Positions 20,582-30,180 of a stretch of 64,000 nt of DNA are shown here, one piece after another. The first letter of the stretch is position 1; every line of letters begins with the position of its first letter. Both the position numbers and the translations under genes were made by a program. This stretch comes from Oegoconia quadripuncta (lineage: Eukaryota > Arthropoda > Insecta > Lepidoptera > Autostichidae), in contig OX438750.1 of NCBI GenBank assembly GCA_949316235.1, positions 19,284,865-19,348,864 on the forward strand, in the 5' to 3' direction. Below the pieces are notes generated by a model, which worked only from the letters and a program-made list of their open reading frames with translations, made no database searches and was not told where the DNA came from.

Positions 20582-20735
20582 AAGTAACATTATAAATGTA
20601 AAAGTTTGAATGTTTGTTTGTTTGTTCGTCAATCACGGCCAAACGGATGAAGGGATTTATCTGAAATTTGGTATATAGGTAGAATATACCCCGGATTAAA
20701 ACAAAGGATATTGTTACTACTACGGGAAAGCTAGT
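20582..20735 (+). repeat. Dispersed lepidopteran repeat, 3'-shortened
   Basis: 'acattataaatgtaaaagtt', 'tttgtttgtttgttcgtcaa' and 'gggatttatctgaaatttgg' match 19735 and 24930. It ends 'ctacgggaaagctagta'. Confidence 0.55.
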
Positions 20736-21700
20736 AATAACACAAGATAATAATAATACACACAGTACATGTGACGCAGGTCACAGTTAAACAATTTAAT
20801 AGATAATTATGCCAGAAACTTCCATTTGCTCCTAAATAAGTGCCAATCCAAAGCTGTAAATTTGTGTGTATTATAAACAGTAACTTACTTAAAAAACCAG
20901 TTAAGTGCGTGTCAGATATTGCGAAATAGGGCTCCGCAGTCCGAATTTACATTTATGAATTTCAGTTCAATTATGAACTGCCAACATTGGCAAAACAACT
21001 ACAGTAAAAAAGAAATCGGTTAAATACAAAGTTATTTTACAGGTTTTGTTTAATTCGAGTTTCTGTGCTTATTCAATGGATTATCTAGCTGTCATAATTA
21101 CAAAAAGGCGGTTTAGCTTTGGCGGTGTAGACACGTAACTCTAACAAAAACTAAACCTTTATATTTCAGTAAACAGCCTGAATAGACAAAGTACTTTCAA
21201 CAATAACTTGTACGAGTTTTGAAAGACTCTCCAACGTTACCTCAACGATACCTATGACGATACCTTACACAATGATATTATACGAATAAAAAAATCATGG
21301 CAGGTTAATAAGGCTAGGAATAAGCAACGCATGTAAGATGTCTCAATAAGCAATGCTTATTCCATTCTTCTGTTCTATTTTTCGCATTATATATTTACCG
21401 ACTGACTCTGTAACGCTCCTTCCAGATGTTTATACAATCTACCTATACTTTCGTTAAGTTTTCTACTCAAGAATTCCGCCTACGTAGAGGGAGATCAACG
21501 ACAAAGGGAGGTGCCAAATGGGGGTAGTTGGCAAATAAAATTGTCGCCGCAGAGTTCGTCGCAAAGGTCCGACGGCACGTACGTTGGCCATTTTGTATTC
21601 AATACGGAACCCTAAGGGAGCTGGGTTTGTTTCGATATAGAGTATACGGTGAGGAGAAAGGTTTTGGAGTGTTTGATTGGGTGTAGCAGTGATGGTGAAT
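20736..21700. other. Intergenic DNA
   Basis: Nothing recognised. Confidence 0.4.
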
Positions 21701-21701
21701 G

Positions 21702-22060
21702 TTATATTTTTATTACTTTATGCAGCTTCACATGATGGATGAGTGGAGTGACGAAGATGATCAAATAAGGAATGAGTATGTAAGAGGGAGTTTGAAAGTG
21801 GCACCCGTGACAGAAAAGTTGAAAAGGAATCGTTTGGTGGGACATGTTATGAGGAGGGATGAAACGCATGTTACTAAGAGAGTGATAAATATGAATGTCG
21901 ATGGTTGGAAAGGTAGAGGAAGACCACGGAAAAGATGAATGGATTATGTGAGGGGTGATATGAACGAAAAGGGCGTGAACGATGAGGTACAGGCTATAAG
22001 GAGGAAAAAGACGTAGCGTCCAAATACATTGGGACTATGGCACGAGAAGATGATGATGCA
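21702..22060 (+). pseudogene. Non-LTR reverse transcriptase C-terminus
   Basis: The frame from 21727 contains IRNEYVRGSLKVAPVTEKL, GHVMRRDETHV and GRGRPRKR, then a stop at 21936-21938, then MDYVRGDMNEKGV in the same frame. IRNEYIRGSLxVAPVxEKLR...GHVxRRDExHVT...GRGRPxxxW is the hallmark C-terminal domain of a widespread insect/nematode non-LTR reverse transcriptase. The stop sits where a conserved Trp-containing stretch is expected. The 5' part is missing; dead remnant. Confidence 0.85.
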
Positions 22061-22144
22061 GTCTTACATCCCCACTACACTACATTACATCTCTCACTAG
22101 GAGAGAATATGAGGCTGCTGAATGTACCCTTCGATCACGCAAAT

Positions 22145-22290
22145 ACTCGTATGATAATTGAACCATAAAAAAATGAGCAAAACAACCGACTTCAATAAGA
22201 TTCCACTCTCTATCTCTTATATGGGACCACCCTGGTGATAATACTTATAAAACAAAAACAGTTGTCAAAGTCAGATAACAATTGACTAAA
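22145..22290 (-). repeat. Dispersed repeat E fragment
   Basis: 'aacaaccgacttcaataaga', 'gggaccaccctggtgataat' and 'caattgactaaaatatgg' match 25685-25870 in the same order. Confidence 0.5.
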
Positions 22291-22306
22291 ATATGGATGA
22301 ATATAG

Positions 22307-22628
22307 CGCTTCCGTGGGTCAATGTAAACAACATTGGGTTTACCATTCGGAGGTCGCGGGTTCGATCCCCAGCGGGGTACATGTTTAAGTACTCGGTTTG
22401 GTTGGTGGTAGGCCATTTTAAATGTTCGCCTGGCTAGCTACCACTATCTTATCTAAATCTGCCGCCAAGCAGCAGCAATAGCATTGTTGTGTTCCGGTTG
22501 ATAAGATAGCCAGTCCCCCAAATGTGTTGGGGTTTCCGGGTCAGTACGCTTCCACCTTCGACCTCATCTTTACTTAACATCAGGAGTGATTGAGGTCAAG
22601 TACGAACCCGTCATGCATAAAAAAAAAC
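22307..22628 (+). repeat. SINE family A, near full-length
   Basis: The tRNA-like head includes 'cgggttcgatccccagcggg' (B-box-like). The body is close to 8408-8740, with about 20 bases missing from the 'gttgtcagagataagatagc' part. It ends in an A run after 'cgtcatgcat'. Confidence 0.85.
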
Positions 22629-22731
22629 ATACATAAAAAATACATACAGACGAACAAAGTAGATGTCTGGTCAGGTATGACATGGCTTAGCTTCGTTACT
22701 CAAATAGCGAATACGACAATCGCTTCGGCTT

Positions 22732-23061
22732 TCAAATAATAAGCCATATACAAGTTTCCGTCTCTTGGGGTTTAACGTAAAATTTTAATGGAGTTTGTAA
22801 AAATCTTAGGTGAACATCTACAAAGTTTGTGATGTAAATGTAATCCATAAAATTTGAAGTTCCGGGGTGTGACATCTGAGCTGGAAGTGTTGTGGTACAA
22901 TCGGGTTGATAAGTGCATATCCAGTAGCACTTGAAAACTAATTCGTTGGCAATTGGCAAAACTGTATGGTGCCAATGTTCTCTCGCTTCATGGATGTCGT
23001 TTATTTGGAATAATGTGTCAAAATCGAAGCTCCAAATAGCGAGCACAAACACATATTTCAT
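22732..23061 (-). CDS. Possible small secreted protein, family unknown
   Basis: The frame begins with ATG at 23061-23059, twelve bases after an in-frame TAA, and ends at TGA 22734-22732 (109 residues). It begins MKYVFVLAIWSFDFD, a short hydrophobic stretch that could be a weak signal peptide. Cys45, Cys49, Cys55 and Cys104 could pair. The start follows 'tttaaacag', so an upstream splice acceptor is also possible. Frames of this size occur by chance here, but two further open stretches lie just upstream on the same strand. No function can be assigned. Confidence 0.3.
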   Translation of the reverse strand: MKYVFVLAIWSFDFDTLFQINDIHEAREHWHHTVLPIANELVFKCYWICTYQPDCTTTLPAQMSHPGTSNFMDYIYITNFVDVHLRFLQTPLKFYVKPQETETCIWLII

Positions 23062-23089
23062 CTGTTTAAATTATATGATTGATTTAAGG

Positions 23090-23600
23090 ACAAATAATTA
23101 ATGCCCGGTTGAATAATGAGTTGAGTTGTCGCCTTGAAAACCTTGCATTATCTGAGGCAACAAACCATATGTTATAAGTATAACAGCGACTTTGTGGTAC
23201 AACCACAAATTTTATCTCCGATTCCAATTTCCCGGTGTTCATTGGTTATTTTCCCATTTGTACATGTATATGTGGGTCGTTACGTGGATCAAATAAAGGA
23301 TCCTTTTTCTTATTCATCCAGCGACTACCCACTGAGAACATGTACTATCCAAAAACTTTTCCATACAATGATCGTGATAATCCGCGAAATAATTAGGAAG
23401 CCGCAAAAACAATCTTTACGGTTTTCCAATGAACATTGCACCCCAGCTGAAATCATATAAGTATCGCAAATACCGTCTGGCATCATAAACAATGATATAC
23501 TCGTATTATTTCTTATTTTGGACAAGGCTGTTGCCGTTATAACCTTCTCCTTAATAAATTCATATTGCGGTAATATTAAATGATATAAATTTACGTGCAC
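23090..23600 (-). pseudogene. Coding-like stretch in broken frames, family unknown
   Basis: Reading the minus strand, one frame (to about 23325) contains FMMPDGICDTYMISAGVQCS and DCFCGFL. The next (from an ATG at 23341) contains NKKKDPLFDPRNDPHIHVQM, a stop, then EIKFVVVPQSRCYTYNIWFV and SDNARFSRR. The stretches follow one another on one strand with breaks between them, as a decayed gene would. They lead into the 22732-23061 frame. I could not match them to a family. Chance cannot be excluded without a search. Confidence 0.25.
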
Positions 23601-23827
23601 GAACTGAATTTAAATTTGCTAGAGACAGCTGAATATATCTTTGCTTCCTTTCTTACATTAAGTATGAAACAAAGTGGAATCGTTAACAAGTTCTTTTCTT
23701 TCTGTTATATGACTACTAATGAGCCTAAACAACATTATTATGACGAGCGTAAGGTAAAAACAATCATATAATTCGACGACGTCATTTTAGTACAGGTTTT
23801 TAGGTAACTAAATACCAATTATGTTAC
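23601..23827. other. Intergenic DNA
   Basis: Nothing recognised. Confidence 0.4.
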
Positions 23828-24110
23828 GCAACACTTGTGGCGCAGTCTCAAACGCTATTCAGTTGTGATTAACGAAGTTAAGCAATGTCCGATGCGGTCC
23901 CTCTATGGATGGGTGACCAATTAATATGAGTGTTTCCGTGCTTGGTAATGCAGGTTAAATAGTCGGTCCCGGTAATTTTTTAATTGAAATCGATGGTCTA
24001 TAGGGGCAGCTTAAAGAGCCGGCGTGGTGGATTATGGCCATGCCCGGTAGAGGGTACTGGAAAGAGGAGGTTATGCCCCAGCAATAGAGACGTGTAAGAC
24101 TGATGATGAA
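23828..24110 (+). repeat. 5S rRNA-derived SINE
   Basis: 'gaagttaagcaatgtccgat', 'gcggtccctctatggatggg' and 'tgaccaatta' preserve the internal control region of 5S rRNA (usual form GTTAAGC...GGTC...TGGATGGGTGACC). The rest of a 5S gene is not intact. After 23990 it becomes a tail with 'ggaggttatgccccagcaat' and 'tgatgatgaaa', as in lepidopteran LINE 3' ends. A 5S promoter head on a LINE-like tail defines a SINE3-type element. Confidence 0.65.
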
Positions 24111-24185
24111 ATACCCATTATAATGTCAGTATAATGCCGATGGTCATCCAAGAAAGTTGCGTCACGAAAATATGTACTTAAATAG

Positions 24186-24400
24186 ATAGATAGATAAAGC
24201 ATTTATTTACGCCATTGCGTTCACACAACTAAACAATTTTTGAATTACAAAGAAATATACATACAAATAAACGTAAAGACTAGAAAATACAAAGAGCGAG
24301 TGTGTGCCGCATTAGAACAAATGGGTTATAACTCAGTGCGGCACATCACTATCACAGCGAAACACAAAACTACTTGCTAAAGTTTTGTGTAAGTAAGGTT
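24186..24400 (-). repeat. LINE 3' end with GATA tail
   Basis: (GATA)n precedes 'aaagcatttatttacgccat'. 'aatgggttataactcagtgc' is the reverse complement of the block at about 14480-14500. Same family as 14410-14633. Confidence 0.5.
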
Positions 24401-24929
24401 TATTAGAAAGGTGCTAGTCCCACCATCGTATAGAGATGACGTACAAAGCCCTAATAGCACAAACTCTGACATGGACGACAACTAGAGAACTATATGACTG
24501 TATGGTCGTGCCTTAAAATTAAATAAACAGAAAGTGCACATATTATGAGAGTATGCAATCGATGTTAACAATTTATTTTCCTCTTAAAGTAATCTTTCAG
24601 TCATAAACAGTTTGACACTCACTCGATTAAACACGAAACGCGGAAAATCGATTAAAGCATCCGTAGAGACGGGGAATCGATTATCAGCCAACGTGTCTGA
24701 CGCAAATCAATTCTAGTTGTCGCCTTCACGTTAGAATAGCGAACTGTTGGGCAATCTAATCATACTCAGTTTTAAATGGAATTTGATTACGACATTCTTG
24801 CGACGAACGATTGAAGCCCTCAATACCTAGAGAAATAAGGACTTTCAAAGCACTACGTAAAATAAGTAAGGGCCGAGCGTCTAGATAAATACCATTTTTC
24901 TAGTATATCATATGTGACCCTAAATCGAC
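24401..24929. promoter_or_regulatory. Intergenic DNA with clustered ATCGATTA motifs
   Basis: TCGATTA at 24623-24629, ATCGATTA at 24647-24654 and ATCGATTA at 24676-24683 fall in 61 bp, with ATCAATT at about 24707. ATCGATTA is a typical Onecut/Cut-class binding sequence. The rest of the stretch shows nothing. Confidence 0.25.
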
Positions 24930-25130
24930 ATCTAACTAATGTTTTAAATGCGAAAGTTTGAATGTTTGTTTGTTACTTAATCACGGCGAAACAGATGAAC
25001 GGTCATAAATGAAATTCGATGTATAGGTAGAGTTTTTATGTCGATAAAGTGAGTAGTTCCTGTAGGATAAACCAATTTCCGCGATGAGTTGTTCCACGCA
25101 GGCGAAGCTGCGTGCAGAAAGCAATAAAAT
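24930..25130 (+). repeat. Dispersed lepidopteran repeat
   Basis: 'gcgaaagtttgaatgtttgt', 'cggcgaaacagatgaacgg', 'cgataaagtgagtagttcc' and 'ccacgcaggcgaagctgcg' match the copy at 19735-19960. Confidence 0.6.
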
Positions 25131-25442
25131 AGATGGAAAAAGTCAAATGGTTGTATTTCAATGTAGATTATAACATAATATGACTGTGAAAGTCAAACAC
25201 GTTTTTGTTTTAAACTACGTCACTACATGTTGTTATTGTTGGAGAGAAGGTGCGAGAAGAATCTCCATAACCAAACTCTTTTAAATGTCAAAGTTAATCA
25301 AGAACACGGGGCGTCTTAAATTATTTATCAAATGAAATCCAGTAAAAGATTATATGACATAATTGCATGGTAGATGAATACAGATATTCTAGAGTATTTT
25401 AATCTATTTCTTCTTTATTCTACCGACCGACCCATTTATTAC
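25131..25442. other. Intergenic DNA
   Basis: Nothing recognised. Confidence 0.4.
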
Positions 25443-25645
25443 CGACCGATTGGTCTCGTGGATAGTGACCCGATCCGAGTGATAGTGTCAGCGAAACCAA
25501 CGGTTGCGGGTTCGAATCTCGCGAAGTCCCGGAATGTCTCAATATTTATGTACGAGTATGTTTATCCGTTATCTAGTATCCACAGTACAAGCTTTGCTTA
25601 GTTTGGGACTAGATGATTGATGTAAGTGTCCGAAATATTTATTAA
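25443..25645 (+). repeat. SINE family C
   Basis: Head 'cgaccgattggtctcgtgga', B-box-like 'gcgggttcgaatctcgcg', body 'ttatccgttatctagtatcc' and 'gcttagtttgggactagatg'. The A-box region has a short internal duplication ('gtgacccgatccgagtgata'). Confidence 0.8.
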
Positions 25646-25679
25646 TTATTATTTATTATACTTATTTTACACTTATTCT

Positions 25680-25920
25680 ATTCTAATAATTTGAACCGCC
25701 AAAATTGGCAAAACAACCGACATCAATAAGGTTCCACTCCTGCGGAGTGCACCATCAGTTCTTAACCAAATTGGGACCACCCTTGTGATAAACCCTAACA
25801 AAAAGTAATCATCAAAATCCGTTAAGAATTGACGAAAATATGGGAAGAATCTCCTCCTTTCTACCCGACTATCCAAGGAAGGAGGATGACGTTTTTCGAG
25901 TGTATATATTGTAAGTATGT
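25680..25920 (-). repeat. Dispersed repeat E
   Basis: 'gaaccgccaaaattggcaaa', 'gcggagtgcaccatcagttc', 'gggaccacccttgtgataaa' and 'gacgaaaatatggg'. Related sequence is at 22145, 52560, 56773 and, inverted, at 2155. Adjacent 'acccgactatccaaggaagg' recurs near 41402. Confidence 0.5.
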
Positions 25921-26989
25921 AGATTTCTAAGTTACCTTCTGTAGCCTAAACGGCTTGACCGACTTCGAAGTGCATGATATCGTTACATTCGTCTTGTTCC
26001 CTGTAGTGTCATGATACATTTTATCCATTTAACCACATAAGAGCAGATATTCAATGGGCTGGTGATATTCTATTCCAATCTTCTTCTCCCATTATTAAAT
26101 ATTGATACTGTCATCAGTTTAAAAGCAAACTAGAAAAGGAAGGGAACTGATGTTCAGATAACTAAAGGGGGTCTAGCCACATTTCGGCCATGTAAATTAT
26201 TGGTAACATTTTAAATAGTAGGTAATACAAATTTAGTTACTTTAGAAACATACCCATAAGGATAATTTTAGTACCGTTAGGTTATTTATAGTACATGCTA
26301 TGCACTCCGGAAGTTTAAGGTCACTTGTACAAAATTTCGTACTTACCTATAAGTAATTTATTTATAGACGCTTTATTGTACAAAAGAAAATAAATACAAG
26401 ACAAATTTACTTAAAACATGCAAAAATGCATAAGTAATCTGCATTAGGCAGCAATAGTTTTTAAGTTGAGTTTTCGATAAAAAGAAATCAAAGTACAGTC
26501 GGCTCCATAAATAACTATACAGCGGCGTGCCCTTCATCCAGGCAGAAAGGCACTGATTACCCTAGTAAATTCTTCTACAAGTATCACAAGATGAACAAGT
26601 TATCAGACTATACAAATGTATCAAAATTCAATACTTAGTTCAGATTTTTACAATGACTATAAGCTTTCGTGAAACGGGACAATTTTTTTATTAATCTAAT
26701 TCTGAATTTTATTTATAAGTATCCCTTGATATTAGCCATAGGTAATTGTACATTATTTATACAAATAAACACAATCTTGTTTTTTGTTAGAGATAAAAAT
26801 AAACTTGCTGTTAATTTTCTAGTAAATTAAATATTTAACAAATAATAAATGTGTGCAATCCTATAAGATTATAATTTCAGTCGGAAAATATCAGTTCGCT
26901 TGCTCTATCTGTATTGGTTAGCGAAAATAGATAGAGTTTGTTATTTTCCTACTTAACCCGGGTTTGTGCTGAGCGAGTTAGGTGTTTGT
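25921..26989. other. Intergenic DNA upstream of the ham 5' region
   Basis: AT-rich; no gene or repeat recognised. Confidence 0.4.
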
Positions 26990-27260
26990 ATGCTCTAAAG
27001 TAAACATCGCAAAGATATCTGTATAAATAAAGCTATGACGTCTTCAGCCGGCCACTCGATCGTCTGAACACCTGCGCGACACTACAGAATCTGCTCACAG
27101 ACAAAGACGAAGATAATAAGGAGCATCCCATTGGTGCATCCGTTGCGAGGCCACGCCCACCGCCGTCGACGACCAATCGCGTCGCCGAGCACAGATCTTG
27201 AACGTTATCTAGTTATCTGCCGTCTCGCTCCGCGTACGCGAAGGCTATTTTCAGACACTG
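26990..27260 (+). promoter_or_regulatory. Candidate promoter with TATA, CRE and GC/CCAAT boxes
   Basis: TATAAATA at 27022-27029 is followed by TGACGTC (a CRE half-palindrome, 27036-27042). Then come about 200 bp of GC-richer DNA with 'ccacgccca' (KLF/Sp-like), 'cccattggtg' and 'gaccaatcgc' (CCAAT on both strands). It lies 1.4 kb upstream of the first coding exon on the same strand, so it could start a 5' untranslated exon. No transcript evidence is available here. Confidence 0.35.
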
Positions 27261-27949
27261 AATAAAATTTTCTTGAAGCGTTGAGAATATGCCGTGGAAA
27301 ATCTCTGTTTTGATGGACATGTTGTACCTAGTTGCAGAATAATTAAACCTATGATAAATATGTTACGAATACAAAAGTTTCTATGTAGAGTATAAAAAAT
27401 GCGATACGACAGAATACGAAGCGATAAGCCTCAGATATTGGTAGGTTGTTCAATACGGTTTGTTTTCTTAATCGGCGCCTGTCTCGTATCACCGACCGTT
27501 TTCGATTGATACACCTTTCCCCTCTTATCCAAAGCGTTTATACACATGAAAAGGTCTCCAGGTGAAATATCAGAGGTCTCAATAGTTTGGTCCTGTTATA
27601 CAAGTGATTTGTTATAACTACTGTCGATAACTGAAGGACCATTGTTTGTACGTCTCTTTCTGTAAAATATTGTAATGGTGTTATTATAACGTTTTCAATG
27701 GCTTCTGAAGTTGATCCAGTAAGTTATAGTTCGAGGAATCTGTTAAAATATTGCATTACAAAACATTAATAATGTTCACATTGTACTATAGGTATTACTG
27801 TCAGCGCTTACTTCAAATTTTCTTTTGAGTTTGAACTTCGAAGCAGCGATATTTAGAGTTAGCCTTTTTAGCGTTACGTTGTCAAATCCATTGAAAAGCT
27901 TTGAGAGTATTTTCAGACGGTAACCTTGTATTGCGACCCCGAAACGGTT
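27261..27949. other. AT-rich DNA between two GC-rich blocks
   Basis: No coding exon is recognised. It could be part of a 5' untranslated region or intron. Confidence 0.35.
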
Positions 27950-28170
27950 GTGTGAGTGAGAGGGGTGTAGCACAAAGACACAGGCGGGGCACGAGGGGCG
28001 CGGGGCGGCCCGGGCGAGGGTATGTGATTCGGGATTCTAGGGATGAGCTGGCTCTCGCTTCCTCTCGTTACTCTGGCACCGCTCGCCGCGGCCGTCGCAC
28101 ATCTACCCGCGGCGACATACATCACTATCATACTCGATCCGACCGCTATATACCACACGCGTACATCACT
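27950..28170 (+). promoter_or_regulatory. GC-rich block before the first coding exon
   Basis: It contains GGGGCGG (28002-28008), 'ggcccgggcgagg' and 'ccgctcgccgcggccgtcgc', then 'gctatatacc' near 28145. Its position 300-500 bp before the start ATG suggests a core promoter or 5' untranslated exon. The open frames on both strands here (27901-28185) follow from GC content and start from non-ATG codons. Confidence 0.4.
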
Positions 28171-28475
28171 ATTATTAATATTTGATTATGGAACGTTAAT
28201 TTTCTTAAATTGAAAATTTTTTTAAATAGTCCTAATTCAAAAATGGAATAGGAATTTGTGAAAATTTTGATAGTGCAGTGAATGTATTAAAAACAATAGA
28301 GCGTCAGTGAGTTTTGAACGTTGGATGATTGTATTACCTAGTCTTTTCTATAACTTTGTATAAATAATAATTTGTGGTATTATGAAGAACTATAAACGAA
28401 TTTGTTATTTTATATCGGCATAAGTGACTTTTATTTGGGAATGTAGAGACTCTCTACCAACTGGAAATTGTGTTT
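28171..28475 (+). other. ham: Probable 5' untranslated leader
   Basis: AT-rich leader. TCAGTG, an insect Initiator-like motif, occurs at 28304-28309. In the frame of the start codon the last stop is TGA at 28425-28427, and no ATG intervenes before 28476. The transcription start is unknown. Confidence 0.4.
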
Positions 28476-28545
28476 ATGGACCATGGTGAAAATCTTAAAT
28501 TGCAAATGTTAAACTTAGACACGAGCTCAAAAATGAAGATGTCTG
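28476..28545 (+). CDS. ham: hamlet-like PRDM factor, coding exon 1 (start)
   Basis: ATG at 28476 opens 23 codons plus one base. It begins MDHGENLKLQMLNLDTSS, ends KMKMS, and is followed by a consensus donor (G/gtaagc at 28546). The exon ends in phase 1. The next recognised exon begins with two bases (CA) that complete an Ala codon and keep its frame open, so the join is consistent. ATG 28476 is the first in frame after TGA 28425-28427; its start context is weak (T at -3, G at +4). I do not recognise this peptide. It is basic near its end, as are the N-terminal exons of vertebrate PRDM3/16. Assignment rests on phase, order and the adjacent promoter-like block. Confidence 0.6.
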
Positions 28546-28825
28546 GTAAGCTAAACTCTTTATTGCTTAGAATAGAAACTATATTTGTACATTGTGATTT
28601 CAAGTACTTTATATATATATAATTATGTGTTTTATTCCGTCAGAACATAGTATTGGGGCTATTTGAATTCTTCTCTATACATTCGTACTTATATCTAGCT
28701 AAATATTTTACGTTTATGTAATCTCTTTATTTTTTTGGGTCATAGCATCGCTTATTTTAAAAGACATATTTTAGTTATATTCATTATTACGCCAAAATAT
28801 GACATAATAACAGAGTACAAAAGAA

Positions 28826-28924
28826 TGTTGCAGTGCATGGAAGAAATCTCTCACACATATAAGGCCCCTTTCATACATGATATGAAGGTGGACTTATATC
28901 TGTGAGAGATTTCTGCCATGCAAC
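28826..28924. ncRNA. miRNA-like hairpin
   Basis: The 5' arm 'agaaatctctcacacatata' pairs with the 3' arm 'tatatctgtgagagatttct'. Pairing extends outward through 'tgg/cca' and 'gttgca/tgcaac' and inward to 'ttcata/tatgaa', leaving a very small loop. By eye about 34 of 38 central positions pair. The length of about 95 nt and the few mismatches resemble a miRNA precursor. A small palindromic MITE is the main alternative. No second copy is seen in the window. Confidence 0.4.
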
Positions 28925-29369
28925 CTGAGCTTAGTAGAAAACGTAATATCCGAGGGGTAAAGCATCAAATTCTGGGCAAAAGATATTATTAAACACCTAA
29001 GATATAAGTACCGATTTGAATAAATAAGAAATAAATTATTAACATCACATAAAAGTACATTTTAGTAAAAATATTTAAATGGTTATTTTCAAATTCAATT
29101 TCAAGTGAAAAAATTTTTATCGGATTGGATTGTTTTGAAATCTCAGCACAAGGTACAAATGGGTTTTTTCGTTGATTAGTTATTTTCACTAGACCCGGAA
29201 ACAAAGAAGTGGTATATTTTTCTAATATTATATATTACGTAAATATTTAAGAAATAGAGTAGCCTAACATACTGTGCTGCGGTCAAATACCTACCTAATG
29301 TTTTGTAAATAAATTGAAAATTAGGAAACCTCCAATGAACAAATAATATCATCCAGGTATACAAAGAAA

Positions 29370-29545
29370 CTGTGTTAAAAGTTAAATATCTTCGAAACGG
29401 CTGAACCGATTTTCATCAAACTTGGCTACGAACCTAACCGCAATCAAATCGGACCACGCATTATTGAGACAAACCGGTCAAAGACTGGAGACACACAAGG
29501 CCGTCAAACACATAACCCTCGTCGATTTTCGTACGGGGGTTAAAA
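29370..29545 (+). repeat. Dispersed repeat G
   Basis: 'aactgtgttaaaagttaaat', 'cggctgaaccgattttcatc', 'accacgcattattgagacaa' and 'cgtcaaacacataaccctcg' recur at 18555 and 44060-44395. Confidence 0.6.
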
Positions 29546-29847
29546 GCAGCCTTATTAATAAGGCTGTATGCTTTATGGGAGAGTTGTAAATGGCGACTTA
29601 AGGATGAGAATAAAACAATGTGGACCCATGATGGGATGCAACGCGATTGGCGCAAATCTATTTCAAAATATGAAGACATATATATAGCGTGACTTTATGT
29701 GTGTATTCAAGCGCTGCAAACCGCGTCACTATATAAGCTATGTGCATTAGTGGTCGGTTGTGATGCAAATTGTTAAACTATGTGATACATACATAATACA
29801 AAATTATTGTTATTATATGCCAATATATAATTAATTTTGTTATGAAT

Positions 29848-30057
29848 GATGGTTTTGGTTGGTTGTAGGGCATTTTAAATGTCCGACTGGCTAGTCGCAC
29901 CTTATCTACGTCTGCCGCCAAACAGCAATGTTAATAGCATTATTGTGTTCCGGTTGTCAGAGATAACATAGCCAGTCTGCCAAATAAGATGAGGTTTTCG
30001 GGTCAGTAAGCTTCCACTTTCGGGATCATGTTCACTTAACATCAGGTGTGATGAGTT
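29848..30057 (+). repeat. SINE family A, headless copy
   Basis: It starts at 'ggttttggttggttgtaggg' and ends after 'ttaacatcaggtgtgatgag'. The tRNA-like head is lost. Confidence 0.75.
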
Positions 30058-30180
30058 GAGGTGGGTATAGACCAATGACGGGTAGCAGCGTCATTGGTCC
30101 GGAGCTCCCAGATATAATCTGCGATCGCTAATCCGCCTGCCGAGCGTGGTGATGCATATCTCTCCTTGGAAGAGGCGTAT
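30058..30180 (+). repeat. Dispersed repeat F
   Basis: 'gggtagcagcgtcattggtc', 'ctcccagatataatctgcga' and 'cgagcgtggtgatgc' match 39585-39680 in part ('gagcagcgtcattggcgcga'). Class unknown. Confidence 0.4.

Noticed and set aside
23870..23945. Functional 5S rRNA gene
   Set aside because: Only the internal control region is recognisable. The remaining 5S sequence is degraded and there is no T-run terminator.
27901..28185. Arg-rich plus-strand frame and its minus-strand counterpart as coding exons
   Set aside because: Both start from non-ATG codons, both strands are open because of GC content, and low-complexity Arg/Gly composition fits a promoter or 5' untranslated block better.
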